Assembly (NCBI GenBank): GCA_031266295.1
Contig: JAISBH010000237.1
Coordinates: 1 to 8,284, forward strand
Source of the DNA: Oscillospiraceae bacterium
Lineage (GTDB): Bacteria; Bacillota; Clostridia; Christensenellales; Aristaeellaceae
DNA length: 8,284 bases
Direction: 5' to 3'
Notes under the pieces: model-generated
What the model saw: only the letters and a program-made list of their open reading frames with translations
Databases searched by the model: none
Told to the model about the DNA's origin: nothing
Translations under genes and position numbers: made by a program
In this document: positions 1 to 5,334 of the stretch, piece after piece
How positions within the stretch are numbered: position 1 is the stretch's first letter
Layout: each line of letters starts with the position of its first letter

Positions 1-419
1 CCTCGCAGCAACGCGCCTTCGTCATTCGTCCGGCAGAAGTGGCCCGTCGCGATACCGCAGCCCCCCACCTTCAGCGCGTATTCCAAGAATACCTTGAACT
101 TTATCTCTCGGTTGCACAGTACGTCGGGGTTCGGCGTGCGCCCTCTCTTGAATTCATCCAGGCATAATGAGAACACGTTATCCCAATATTGCTTGGTAAA
201 GTTTACGTTATAGTATGGGATGCCTATCGTGTCGCACGCGTCGCGCACGTCCGCCCAATCTTGATTGGCGGTGCAGTGTCCGTCGGCGTCCTGCTCATCC
301 CAGTTCTTCATGAACACGCCGACGACCGGAACGCCTTCCTGATGCAGCAGCAGCGCGGCAACGGCGGAGTCTACGCCGCCGGACATGCCCGCTATTATCG
401 TAGAGGTTGAATCTAACAT
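1..419 (-). CDS. mnmA: tRNA-specific 2-thiouridylase MnmA, N-terminal part (cut by window edge)
   Basis: MnmA activates C2 of the wobble uridine U34 in Lys, Glu and Gln tRNAs with ATP and then thiolates it in the cytoplasm. The 139 visible codons (reading toward position 1) contain the PP-loop motif SGGVDS at residues 13-18, the FMKNW strand at 36-40, YWDNVF at 78-83, the loop GRTPNPDVLCN at 93-103 with the expected nucleophile Cys102, EIKFK at 105-109 and ATGH at 124-127. These match the family closely in order and spacing; the second active-site Cys and the C-terminal domains lie outside the window. ATG at 419 is the only usable start: the frame runs upstream to a stop at 534-536 without another ATG, GTG or TTG. 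No Shine-Dalgarno sequence precedes it, and a short upstream ORF overlaps the start. It lies 124 bases after the HAD::tmk gene and is probably co-transcribed, since no terminator is visible between them. Assignment is very secure. Confidence 0.96.
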   Translation of the reverse strand, partial: MLDSTSTIIAGMSGGVDSAVAALLLHQEGVPVVGVFMKNWDEQDADGHCTANQDWADVRDACDTIGIPYYNVNFTKQYWDNVFSLCLDEFKRGRTPNPDVLCNREIKFKVFLEYALKVGGCGIATGHFCRTNDEGALLR

Positions 420-466
420 GGTTCGGGTGTGGAGACGAGGCGCTGTATTTGAAGAATGATTGGCAT
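413..466 (-). CDS. Putative 17-codon leader ORF overlapping the mnmA start
   Basis: This short reading frame encodes MPIILQIQRLVSTPEPC and then TAG. It has the best ribosome binding site in the tmk-mnmA gap: AAGGAG at 477-482, ten bases before its ATG. Its stop codon (413-415) lies just inside mnmA, whose ATG is at 417-419, in a different frame. Because mnmA lacks its own Shine-Dalgarno sequence, ribosomes ending here could re-start on mnmA, a known termination-reinitiation arrangement. The peptide has no recognisable motif and is probably not important in itself. Alternatives are a chance ATG after a purine-rich stretch, or direct initiation on mnmA from the same distant AAGGAG. The ORF is seen directly; translation and coupling are inferred. 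Confidence 0.4.
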   Translation of the reverse strand: MPIILQIQRLVSTPEPC

Positions 467-543
467 GGTCTTGCGGCTCCTTATACTTTGGGGATTGTTG
501 CTGAGGGATGACGGACTGTGCGCAGATTAATACTTATTATGGT

Positions 544-1890
544 TTAATCCTCTGAGTCTGCGGCGGACGGTTCTGGCCGCTTGTCCGGCGTGGATAACAG
601 GTGCGCGCGCAGCGCTGTCTCGACTAGGCTTTGAACCTCCTGCGTAACCGCCTTTACATCCGCGCTCGCGTCGATGAACTTTACCCTGTCCGGCTCTTCG
701 CGGCCTATCTGCACGAACGCGTCGTATACCCGCGTGAAGAACGCCTCGCCCGCACGCTCTATCCGATCGAGCCTCGTCGCGCTGCCGCGCCTCAGCAGCG
801 CGGTCTGCAAATCTACCATTAACAGCAGCGTCAAGTCCGGTATGCACACGCTTACCGCCATCTCGTTGATCTGCTGCACCCTCCTCAGCCCCAGTTCGCG
901 TCCGCCGCCTTGATACGCCGCCGACGAATCAACAAATCTATCGCTGATGACCACCGCGCCTCTCGCCAGCGCCGGCGCTATCACCTCGCGCACATGCTGC
1001 GCGCGGCTCGCTGCAAACAAATACGTCTCCGTCTCCGCCGCCATCCCCGTGTTCGCCGTGTCTTTCAGCCTCTCGCTAATCCACTCTGACAACGGAGTCC
1101 CTCCCGGCTCTCTCGTCGTCACTACCTCGAAACCCATCCGTTCCAGACGTTTTGCCAGCAATGGCATTTGCGTCGTCTTCCCCGCGCCGTCCAATCCCTC
1201 CACCGTGATAAACAATCCCTCCGACGCCGCGCTATCCCCGCACAGCATCCTTGCCAGCGCCGGCACATCCTCCGCGATAATGTCCGCGCCCGTCTCAATC
1301 AGCTCCGCGCGGTCTCCGTAACCATACAGCACGCCGATCGCGTCAATATTGTTGGCCTTTGCCGCGCGCATATCATAATGCCTGTCGCCCACCATCGCCG
1401 CGCGCCGATAATGCGCGGGCAGCGCGGCCCTCACTACGTCCGCCTTATCATGCTCCCGCTCGTCCAGCTCCACCCCTATCACAGCGTCGAACATCTCCAG
1501 CAGTCCGAAATACTCCAGCACCCGGCGCGCGTACACCGTCGGTTTAGACGTGGCCACCACGCACGTCACATCCATCGCCTTCAGCCGTCGCAGCAGGTGC
1601 GGTATCCCCGTATACACGCGGTTATTATATATCCCGTTCACGGTGAAATCGTCCCTGTACAGCGCTATGCAGTGATCCACTTCCTCCTGCGTCAGCTGGC
1701 CGTATACCCTCTTGAAGGACTCCGACAGCGGCGGGCCCATGAACGACCGCAGCGTCTCCAGATCCGGCCGATCCAGGCCCATGCCATCTATAGCCGCCTT
1801 GACTGATCCGGTGACGCCGGGATACGAATCTGTCAGCGTCCCGTCGAGGTCGAACAGTATCACATCATACCGCAGCGAGGTTACTTGCAT
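544..1890 (-). CDS. tmk: HAD-superfamily phosphatase fused to thymidylate kinase (448 aa)
   Basis: Two complete enzymes lie in one uninterrupted frame. Residues about 8-217 form a HAD hydrolase of the phosphoglycolate-phosphatase-like type: motif I DLDGT at 14-18 (nucleophile Asp14, acid Asp16), a helical C1-type cap between about 22 and 90, motif II ATSKP at 113-117, Lys149 as the likely motif III lysine, and GDRHYD at 168-173 as motif IV. Residues about 225-448 form dTMP kinase (dTMP + ATP to dTDP + ADP): P-loop GLDGAGKTT at 232-240, REPGGT at 260-265, DRFVDSSAAYQG at 317-328, and the lid segment LDRIE at 374-378. The junction (about 217-226) is only a few residues long and enters the kinase at its usual first strand, GLFITVEG. 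A CGGAGG ribosome binding site sits five bases before ATG 1890, in the 14-base gap after the decarboxylase gene. dTMP kinase alone is about 210 aa, so both halves look full length and active. The phosphatase substrate cannot be told from sequence. Confidence 0.95.
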   Translation of the reverse strand: MQVTSLRYDVILFDLDGTLTDSYPGVTGSVKAAIDGMGLDRPDLETLRSFMGPPLSESFKRVYGQLTQEEVDHCIALYRDDFTVNGIYNNRVYTGIPHLLRRLKAMDVTCVVATSKPTVYARRVLEYFGLLEMFDAVIGVELDEREHDKADVVRAALPAHYRRAAMVGDRHYDMRAAKANNIDAIGVLYGYGDRAELIETGADIIAEDVPALARMLCGDSAASEGLFITVEGLDGAGKTTQMPLLAKRLERMGFEVVTTREPGGTPLSEWISERLKDTANTGMAAETETYLFAASRAQHVREVIAPALARGAVVISDRFVDSSAAYQGGGRELGLRRVQQINEMAVSVCIPDLTLLLMVDLQTALLRRGSATRLDRIERAGEAFFTRVYDAFVQIGREEPDRVKFIDASADVKAVTQEVQSLVETALRAHLLSTPDKRPEPSAADSED

Positions 1891-1904
1891 GAATGCCTCC
1901 GTTA

Positions 1905-2972
1905 TTACAGTTTATTGAGCGCGTCCGTCAGTCTGTCAAAATCCCCCGGCTCATCCGCGACCGACGCGATCAATACGATCCGCCGCTCGTCAGCCAGTTC
2001 TATATCGACGCCCAGTTCAGACAATCGCCTTTGCGCCTCGAACCCTGTCCGCCCGCGTCCGGCAACGTCCAGCACTATCCGCGTAGGATCACGCTCGCCC
2101 GAGCGCGGATCGACTATCCCGTCCGGCCAGCGCACCGGAATCATATCCTTCAGCCGTTCTAGCGCCCTCGTTCCACGCTCGTCCATCCATGCCCGCGCGC
2201 AATCCAGCGCGGTCATGAACAGGTATGACGGACTCGAGGTCTGTATCCGCGCCAGTATGCATCGCGCGCGTTCTGCATCCTCGCCTGCCTTCATGTGCAG
2301 CCACGCGGTCTGTCCAGGCGCGGGGAGCGTCTTATGCGCGCTTTGCACCCACATGTCCGCGCCGCTCAAGCCCGCGCATGGGGGTTCATCCCACCAATTC
2401 CAGTGCGCTCCATGAGCCTGATCCACCAGCAGCCGCATACCTGAACGCCGCGCTTCAGCCGCAATACCGGCGAGCGGCGTTACCATTCCGTAATAATCCG
2501 GCGATGTGACAAGCGCGGCTTTCGCGTCCGGGCGACCGCGCATCGCTTCGATCCACTCGCTAGGGCTGGTCGGCGTCAAACCGCCGTGGCTGTCCTGCCG
2601 GTCGACGTACACAGGTTCAACACCGGCCAGCGCACACGCGTTTCCCGCGCTGCGGTGCGCGTTCCGCGACAGCAGCAGCGCGCTTCCCTTCGGCGCAGCG
2701 TACATGATCATCGTCAGTACGCCAGCCGTCGAACCGTTGGTCAGCATTATCGACCGACCGGCGTGAGCGCTCTTTGCCGCCGCGGCTTGTGCTCTGTCAA
2801 TCGCTCCGCCGGGGTGGTACAGATCGTCCGTGCCGGGTATCTCAGTCAGATCGCAATCGATGGCCAGCGGATACGGCAGCGGCTTGCCCTTGTGACCCGG
2901 CATATGGAAGCGCAGCCTATTTCGATGGAGTTCGGCCATTTCCAGCATCGGCGGCGTTAAACGCTCCGTCAT
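1905..2972 (-). CDS. Short Orn/Lys/Arg decarboxylase-family PLP protein (YaaO-like, 355 aa)
   Basis: This is a fold-type-I PLP enzyme of the Orn/Lys/Arg decarboxylase major-domain family. From ATG 2972 one sees FHMPGHKG at 22-29, DDLYHP at 49-54, the phosphate-binding loop NGSTAG at 79-84, the stacking His in RNAHRS at 103-108, TSPDYYG at 156-162, VDQAHGAHW at 183-191 (Asp184 for the pyridine nitrogen) and SAHKTLPAPGQTAW at 211-224 with Lys214 as the PLP lysine. Family members such as YaaO are usually around 480 aa. This one ends near the end of the small domain (GVDIELADERR, then DRLTDAL) and has no room for the usual C-terminal domain. It precedes tmk as yaaO does in Bacillus. The ATG overlaps the last base of the upstream bla stop (TGATG), pointing to coupled translation; a TTG at 2975 is a less likely alternative start. 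The substrate is unknown, and decarboxylase activity is assumed from the family only. Confidence 0.9.
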   Translation of the reverse strand: MTERLTPPMLEMAELHRNRLRFHMPGHKGKPLPYPLAIDCDLTEIPGTDDLYHPGGAIDRAQAAAAKSAHAGRSIMLTNGSTAGVLTMIMYAAPKGSALLLSRNAHRSAGNACALAGVEPVYVDRQDSHGGLTPTSPSEWIEAMRGRPDAKAALVTSPDYYGMVTPLAGIAAEARRSGMRLLVDQAHGAHWNWWDEPPCAGLSGADMWVQSAHKTLPAPGQTAWLHMKAGEDAERARCILARIQTSSPSYLFMTALDCARAWMDERGTRALERLKDMIPVRWPDGIVDPRSGERDPTRIVLDVAGRGRTGFEAQRRLSELGVDIELADERRIVLIASVADEPGDFDRLTDALNKL

Positions 2973-4213
2973 CAAAACATCATCTCATACGCCGCCGAGA
3001 TAACCGCCCGCGCAATCCGAGCCACCGAGTTGAACGTTGAATCGTCGCAGCCGTTGGTCAGCAGCACCACGCCCGACCGATCCGTCGGATCGAAGTATGC
3101 CGCGCAGATCGCGCCGTACGCCTTGCCTTGATGGCCGTACATCGTGCGTCCGCTGACGATCACGTCCTTATATATATTTAAATTTAGGCCGCGATTCGTA
3201 TCTATGGATACCGAGCCGATCGAGTTCTGAGGCGTGCGTATCGTCTCGACTGTCGATTGGCTTAGGACGCGGACGCCGTCGAATGTACCGTCGCCCATCA
3301 GTGGTATCATAATCTTGGCCAGGTCGATCGCGCTGATCGACAGCGAGCCGGCCGTACTTGTATAATGATACAATGGATCGTCCACCATATCGCCGTCAGT
3401 CAGAGCCATGCTATCCATCGTCATATCGGGTCCGTTATATATGCGCGCGATCCGCGCGTCCACAGGTAGATTCGGCGTAAAGTACGACGCGGTGACGCCC
3501 AGCTTGCGGTAAACCGCGTAGTTCATCCATTCGTCGGCTGTCATGCCGGTGAACAGCTCTATCATCGAACCCATCAGACTGCCGCCGAAGTTCGAGTACG
3601 CGTAGTATGTGCCCGGTCTGCGGCGCTGGAAATCAGTCGCAGCGTAATTGCCCGTGAAGACGCTCTGCAGACTGACAATGTCGCCGTTCAGCGCGCGGTA
3701 GTAATGCCCGCCGTCCAAAAGCGACGTGGTATGGGTCATCACCTGCCTGAATGTTATCGGATCGTCGGGATAATATGGGTTGCGTATGGGAAAATCGTAA
3801 TGACCGCCTATGTCGTCGTCCAGGTTAAAGTTCCCCATCTCCCACAGCCGCATAAACCCTACCGTCGTGACCATCTTTGTAATGGACGCGACGCGGAACA
3901 GCGTGTCGTCGGTAACGGGTATGTTATCGCCACGGTTCGCCCGGCCATAATTGTACGCGTCCACTATCCGCCCGTCCCTGATCAGAACTACCGACGCGCC
4001 GACCGTTTGATATTCGCGCAGTATCCGCTCGAATCGATCCATGTTCGCGGCGTGGGCGGCGGTGTTGTACCATGGCAGGTCGGAACCGCGTGACGCGGCG
4101 TCAGCTAACATGGATTCAGCCGATCCCGTTCCGACCAAGCCCAGCAGCACGCACAGCGCGACGCATACCGCGCGGTAAATGAATCTATGAATCGGCTTGT
4201 CAATCCTGCGCAT
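2972..4213 (-). CDS. Secreted beta-lactamase-family (class C fold) serine hydrolase
   Basis: This 413-aa protein belongs to the broad penicillin-binding/esterase group of serine hydrolases (beta-lactamase Pfam family). An N-terminal signal peptide is visible: Arg2-Arg3 and other basic residues, a hydrophobic core at about 15-29, and a plausible signal peptidase I site after GSA at 30-32, so it should act outside the membrane. There is no lipobox. Catalytic motifs are SITK at 110-113 (Ser110, Lys113), YSN at 206-208 (Tyr206) and HQG at 361-363 in the KTG position. MTHTTSLLDGG at 159-169 matches the conserved loop after the first catalytic helix. It could be a peptidase acting on D-amino-acid peptides, an esterase or a cell-wall-modifying enzyme; true antibiotic hydrolysis is not implied by these motifs. 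A GGAGG ribosome binding site lies four bases before ATG 4213. It is the first gene of the minus-strand series and is coupled to the next gene by a one-base overlap. Confidence 0.93.
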   Translation of the reverse strand: MRRIDKPIHRFIYRAVCVALCVLLGLVGTGSAESMLADAASRGSDLPWYNTAAHAANMDRFERILREYQTVGASVVLIRDGRIVDAYNYGRANRGDNIPVTDDTLFRVASITKMVTTVGFMRLWEMGNFNLDDDIGGHYDFPIRNPYYPDDPITFRQVMTHTTSLLDGGHYYRALNGDIVSLQSVFTGNYAATDFQRRRPGTYYAYSNFGGSLMGSMIELFTGMTADEWMNYAVYRKLGVTASYFTPNLPVDARIARIYNGPDMTMDSMALTDGDMVDDPLYHYTSTAGSLSISAIDLAKIMIPLMGDGTFDGVRVLSQSTVETIRTPQNSIGSVSIDTNRGLNLNIYKDVIVSGRTMYGHQGKAYGAICAAYFDPTDRSGVVLLTNGCDDSTFNSVARIARAVISAAYEMMF

Positions 4214-4231
4214 ACACCCTCCGTCCCATAT

Positions 4232-4260
4232 AGTTTAACCGAAAACCACGTCGGAATCAA
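4232..4260 (-). promoter_or_regulatory. Possible promoter for the bla-decarboxylase-HAD::tmk operon
   Basis: On the minus strand TTGATT (4255-4260) and TAAACT (4232-4237) are separated by 17 bases and lie just upstream of the bla ribosome binding site. Each box matches four of six consensus bases. This is the best sigma-A-like pair in front of the gene, but it is weak and only inferred. Confidence 0.35.
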
Positions 4261-4350
4261 GTCAGAAACAAAGCAGCGGCGCATAGACCCGTCGCCTTTC
4301 CCAGGGGGGCAATTGATACTGCAATCGACCCTGCGCTTTTGATACTCCCA

Positions 4351-4389
4351 CGAATCAACAATTCCAAATTTAGAATTTATTATGATTCG
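4351..4389. other. AT-rich imperfect hairpin upstream of bla
   Basis: CGAATC (4351-4356) pairs with GATTCG (4384-4389), and AATTC (4361-4364 region) pairs with GAATT (4373-4377), around an A/T-rich centre. It contains the left copy of the 16-base inverted repeat. It is more AT-rich than the surrounding DNA and could be a protein-binding site or the end of an inserted element. Confidence 0.45.
4356..4371 (-). repeat. Left copy of a 16-base inverted repeat (partner 4997-5012)
   Basis: CAACAATTCCAAATTT here is the exact reverse complement of 4997-5012. The two copies enclose 657 bases of almost entirely non-coding, hairpin-rich DNA, and the match stops abruptly on both sides. Relative to the gene each copy precedes, both read AAATTTGGAATTGTTG, so they could be a shared upstream site of divergent promoters or the terminal repeats of an inserted non-autonomous element. 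No adjacent target-site duplication is visible. Confidence 0.7.
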
Positions 4390-4395
4390 GTCGCC

Positions 4396-4480
4396 ATAGC
4401 GTAAACGCGTAAACCTTGTTCTCATGTGTGGCACGCGTAAACCCGTCCACATAGAAACATCCCTTACGCGTTTACGCTAT
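4396..4480. repeat. 17-base perfect inverted repeat built from GCGTAAAC units
   Basis: Arms ATAGCGTAAACGCGTAA (4396-4412) and its exact reverse complement (4464-4480) flank 51 bases. The octamer GCGTAAAC occurs twice in tandem (4399-4406, 4407-4414), again at 4435-4442, and inverted at 4470-4477. Inside, TGTGG (4427-4431) can pair with CCACA (4447-4451), extending the cruciform or RNA stem. No U-tract follows, so a simple terminator is unlikely. The repeated octamer suggests a binding-site cluster; the binding factor is unknown. Confidence 0.75.
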
Positions 4481-4515
4481 AGTACCGGGTAGGTTGCGCT
4501 GTGGTATCCTCGGCT

Positions 4516-4554
4516 GTCCGCTGCGGCGGGACGCTGTTCGGTTTGCGAACCGAA
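4516..4554. other. Two adjacent hairpins with TGCG loops
   Basis: GTCCGC-TGCG-GCGGGAC (4516-4532, one bulged G) is followed four bases later by TTCGGTT-TGCG-AACCGAA (4537-4554, seven perfect pairs). The same loop, or its complement CGCA, occurs in hairpins of the structured repeat further right. No T-run follows, so this is not a standard terminator. It may be part of a structured RNA or of the same repeat family. Confidence 0.55.
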
Positions 4555-4570
4555 TGCGCTTTAAGTTACT

Positions 4571-4633
4571 TGCGCCCCGCCACTATAGTGTGAGATGACT
4601 ATTACCTTATGGCATTATTACTGGCGGGGCGCA
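4571..4633. repeat. 12-base GC-rich inverted repeat around an AT-rich core
   Basis: TGCGCCCCGCCA (4571-4582) and its exact reverse complement TGGCGGGGCGCA (4622-4633) flank a 39-base AT-rich stretch. The perfect palindrome CACTATAGTG (4581-4590) starts inside the left arm. The layout resembles a very small inverted-repeat element or a long-loop hairpin. Nothing in it codes convincingly. Confidence 0.65.
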
Positions 4634-4831
4634 GGAGTTGGAACGGGGGAGCGAGGAACGCCCCCCTTCCCCCCGATGGGGGTACAACGGGGTTTCGGGA
4701 CTCTGTCCCGGACCCTGCGAAGGGCTATCCGCCCTTTCGAATCCTGACCAGGCTTCGCCTGGACCATCGTTTGCACACAAGCCATCGGTTTCGGCCAACG
4801 ATTGTGCTTTAGAGTCTGTTTCGTAACGCAA

Positions 4832-4887
4832 CCCGTTCCCCCGTTCCCCCGTTCCCCCGTTCCCCCGTTCTCCCGTTCTCCCGTTCC
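4832..4887. repeat. Seven tandem 8-base units (CCCGTTCC), G4-capable on the minus strand
   Basis: Units run CCCGTTCC x4, CCCGTTCT x2, CCCGTTCC. On the minus strand this gives four runs of five Gs separated by AAC, a strong G-quadruplex motif, while the plus strand is i-motif-like. An inverted copy of the unit with its flank, TTGGAACGGG, lies at 4638-4647 and pairs with 4880-4889. The array is absent from copy B, so it is a likely length-variable (slippage-prone) site. Confidence 0.9.
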
Positions 4888-4903
4888 AAGCTCCGGGGGG
4901 AGG

Positions 4904-4933
4904 TCGGGAGGGGGATCGCAATCCCCTTCCCGA
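4904..4933. other. 13-pair hairpin with CGCA loop inside repeat A
   Basis: TCGGGAGGGGGAT (4904-4916) and ATCCCCTTCCCGA (4921-4933) pair along their whole length with one G-T pair, around the loop CGCA. It is the strongest single hairpin in the intergenic block and is specific to copy A. No T-run follows on either side, so it is not a classical terminator. Confidence 0.65.
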
Positions 4934-4996
4934 AGGCGCGGATGCGCCGCGTCGCCGCAGCGACAGAGGGGGTTCCCCTAAGTCGTCAGCAACGCC

Positions 4997-5012
4997 AAAT
5001 TTGGAATTGTTG
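4997..5012 (+). repeat. Right copy of the 16-base inverted repeat
   Basis: AAATTTGGAATTGTTG is the exact reverse complement of 4356-4371. It ends 18 bases before the valS -35 box and overlaps the palindrome CCAAATTTGG (4995-5004). Its position suits an upstream promoter element or operator, or the right end of an inserted block. Confidence 0.7.
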
Positions 5013-5030
5013 CCCGCGAATAAAACCCAT

Positions 5031-5060
5031 TTGACAGCACAATATAATCCGTGCTATCAT
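5031..5060 (+). promoter_or_regulatory. Sigma-A-type promoter of the valS T-box transcript
   Basis: A consensus -35 TTGACA (5031-5036) is followed after 18 bases by TATCAT (5055-5060), with TG at 5052-5053 giving an extended -10 (TGC-TATCAT). Transcription should begin near 5067, just before the T-box leader. The short inverted repeat AGCAC (5036-5040) / GTGCT (5051-5055) occupies the spacer and could be an operator, though this may be chance. Confidence 0.85.
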
Positions 5061-5072
5061 ATTTAAATATAA

Positions 5073-5312
5073 GCGCCGATGATGGAGAGGAGTACGCGAA
5101 CCGTCGCCGTCAGAGAGGGCAGGCCATCGGCTGAAAGCCAGCCCAGGATTGAGGTTTGCGGAATGTCGCTCCGGAGGACGCGGCGGAATAGAGTAAGCCG
5201 CGCGGTCGCGCCCGTTATCGCGCAATAGAGATACGGTTGAGTTAGCTCAGCCGTAATGAAGGTGGTACCGCGGAGCCGCTCCGCCCTTTGGGCGAGGCGG
5301 TCGTTTGTTTTT
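5073..5312 (+). promoter_or_regulatory. T-box riboswitch specific for tRNA-Val (GUC specifier)
   Basis: The leader binds uncharged tRNA-Val and then allows readthrough into valS. Stem I can be drawn directly: the base UGGAG (5083-5087) pairs with CUCCG (5169-5173), the 5' specifier-loop strand carries AGUA (5091-5094), and CGCGAACC (5095-5102) pairs with GGUUUGCG (5153-5160). The 3' loop GAAUGUCG presents the Val codon GUC at 5165-5167. AGAGAGG (5112-5118) and GGCUGAAAG (5129-5137) fit the distal bulge and apical loop. Stem II is GCGGC/GCCGC (5180-5201) with an AGAGUAA turn, and stem III is a 10-pair hairpin at 5232-5255. The T-box itself, GAAGGTGGTACCGCGG (5258-5273), exposes UGGU (5263-5266), complementary to the ACCA end expected for tRNA-Val. 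A terminator follows. Confidence 0.97.
5275..5312 (+). terminator. T-box leader terminator
   Basis: GCCGCTCCGCCC (5275-5286) pairs with GGGCGAGGCGGT (5290-5301) through eleven pairs with one C-A mismatch and a TTT loop, followed by a T-rich run (5304-5312). Its 5' arm begins right after the T-box, in the region an antiterminator would use, as expected for charged tRNA switching valS off. Confidence 0.9.
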
Positions 5313-5334
5313 GGGGAATTGAGGAGGTAGCACT

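Larger units (their letters stand above)
4638..4980 (+). repeat. Structured intergenic repeat, copy A
   Basis: Two blocks of this stretch recur inverted downstream of valS: 4692-4817 matches 8141-8267 with roughly four base differences and one single-base gap, and 4951-4978 matches 8066-8093 exactly; weaker similarity extends left to about 4678. The sequence is a chain of short hairpins: CCCCC/GGGGG (4670-4682), CGGGA/TCCCG (4696-4710), CGAAGGGC/GCCCTTTCG (4718-4739), CCAGGC/GCCTGG (4748-4762), a 13-pair hairpin with a CGCA loop (4904-4933), GGCGC/GCGCC (4935-4948), GTCGC/GCGAC (4951-4964) and AGGGG/CCCCT (4967-4979). Copy A carries about 86 more bases between the shared blocks than copy B, including a tandem array. 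The open frames across it have no ribosome binding sites and look spurious. It is probably a dispersed repeat family in this genome, but only two copies are visible here. Confidence 0.85.

Noticed and set aside
483..488. TATAAG on the minus strand as a -10 box for mnmA
   Set aside because: No -35-like sequence lies 16-18 bases upstream, and it abuts the AAGGAG ribosome binding site.
1200..1260. Possible frameshift or misassembly joining separate HAD and tmk genes
   Set aside because: The frame is continuous, both domains are intact up to the junction, and no separate Shine-Dalgarno/start suits tmk: the only nearby ATG (codon 215) has no ribosome binding site.
1885..2415. 176-codon plus-strand frame antisense to the decarboxylase gene
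   Set aside because: It is Ser/Arg-rich shadow coding opposite a gene with clear PLP motifs.
4105..4452. 115-codon minus-strand frame overlapping the start of bla
   Set aside because: It overlaps the bla signal-peptide region in another frame, runs through the 17-base inverted repeat, and lacks family features.
4609..4826. Plus-strand open frames of 62-67 codons in repeat A
   Set aside because: They consist of low-complexity and hairpin sequence, with no ribosome binding site and no recognisable protein.
4832..4887. Tandem array considered as CRISPR
   Set aside because: The units are 8 bases long with no spacers.
4607..4921. 104-codon open frame on the minus strand through repeat A, sharing a peptide with copy B
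   Set aside because: The shared peptide follows from the DNA repeat. The frame crosses the 8-base tandem array and has no ribosome binding site. In copy B the same frame has no ATG start and a stop just upstream.
4356..5012. Block considered as a full insertion sequence
   Set aside because: There is no transposase-like coding capacity and no visible target-site duplication; only a non-autonomous element remains possible.
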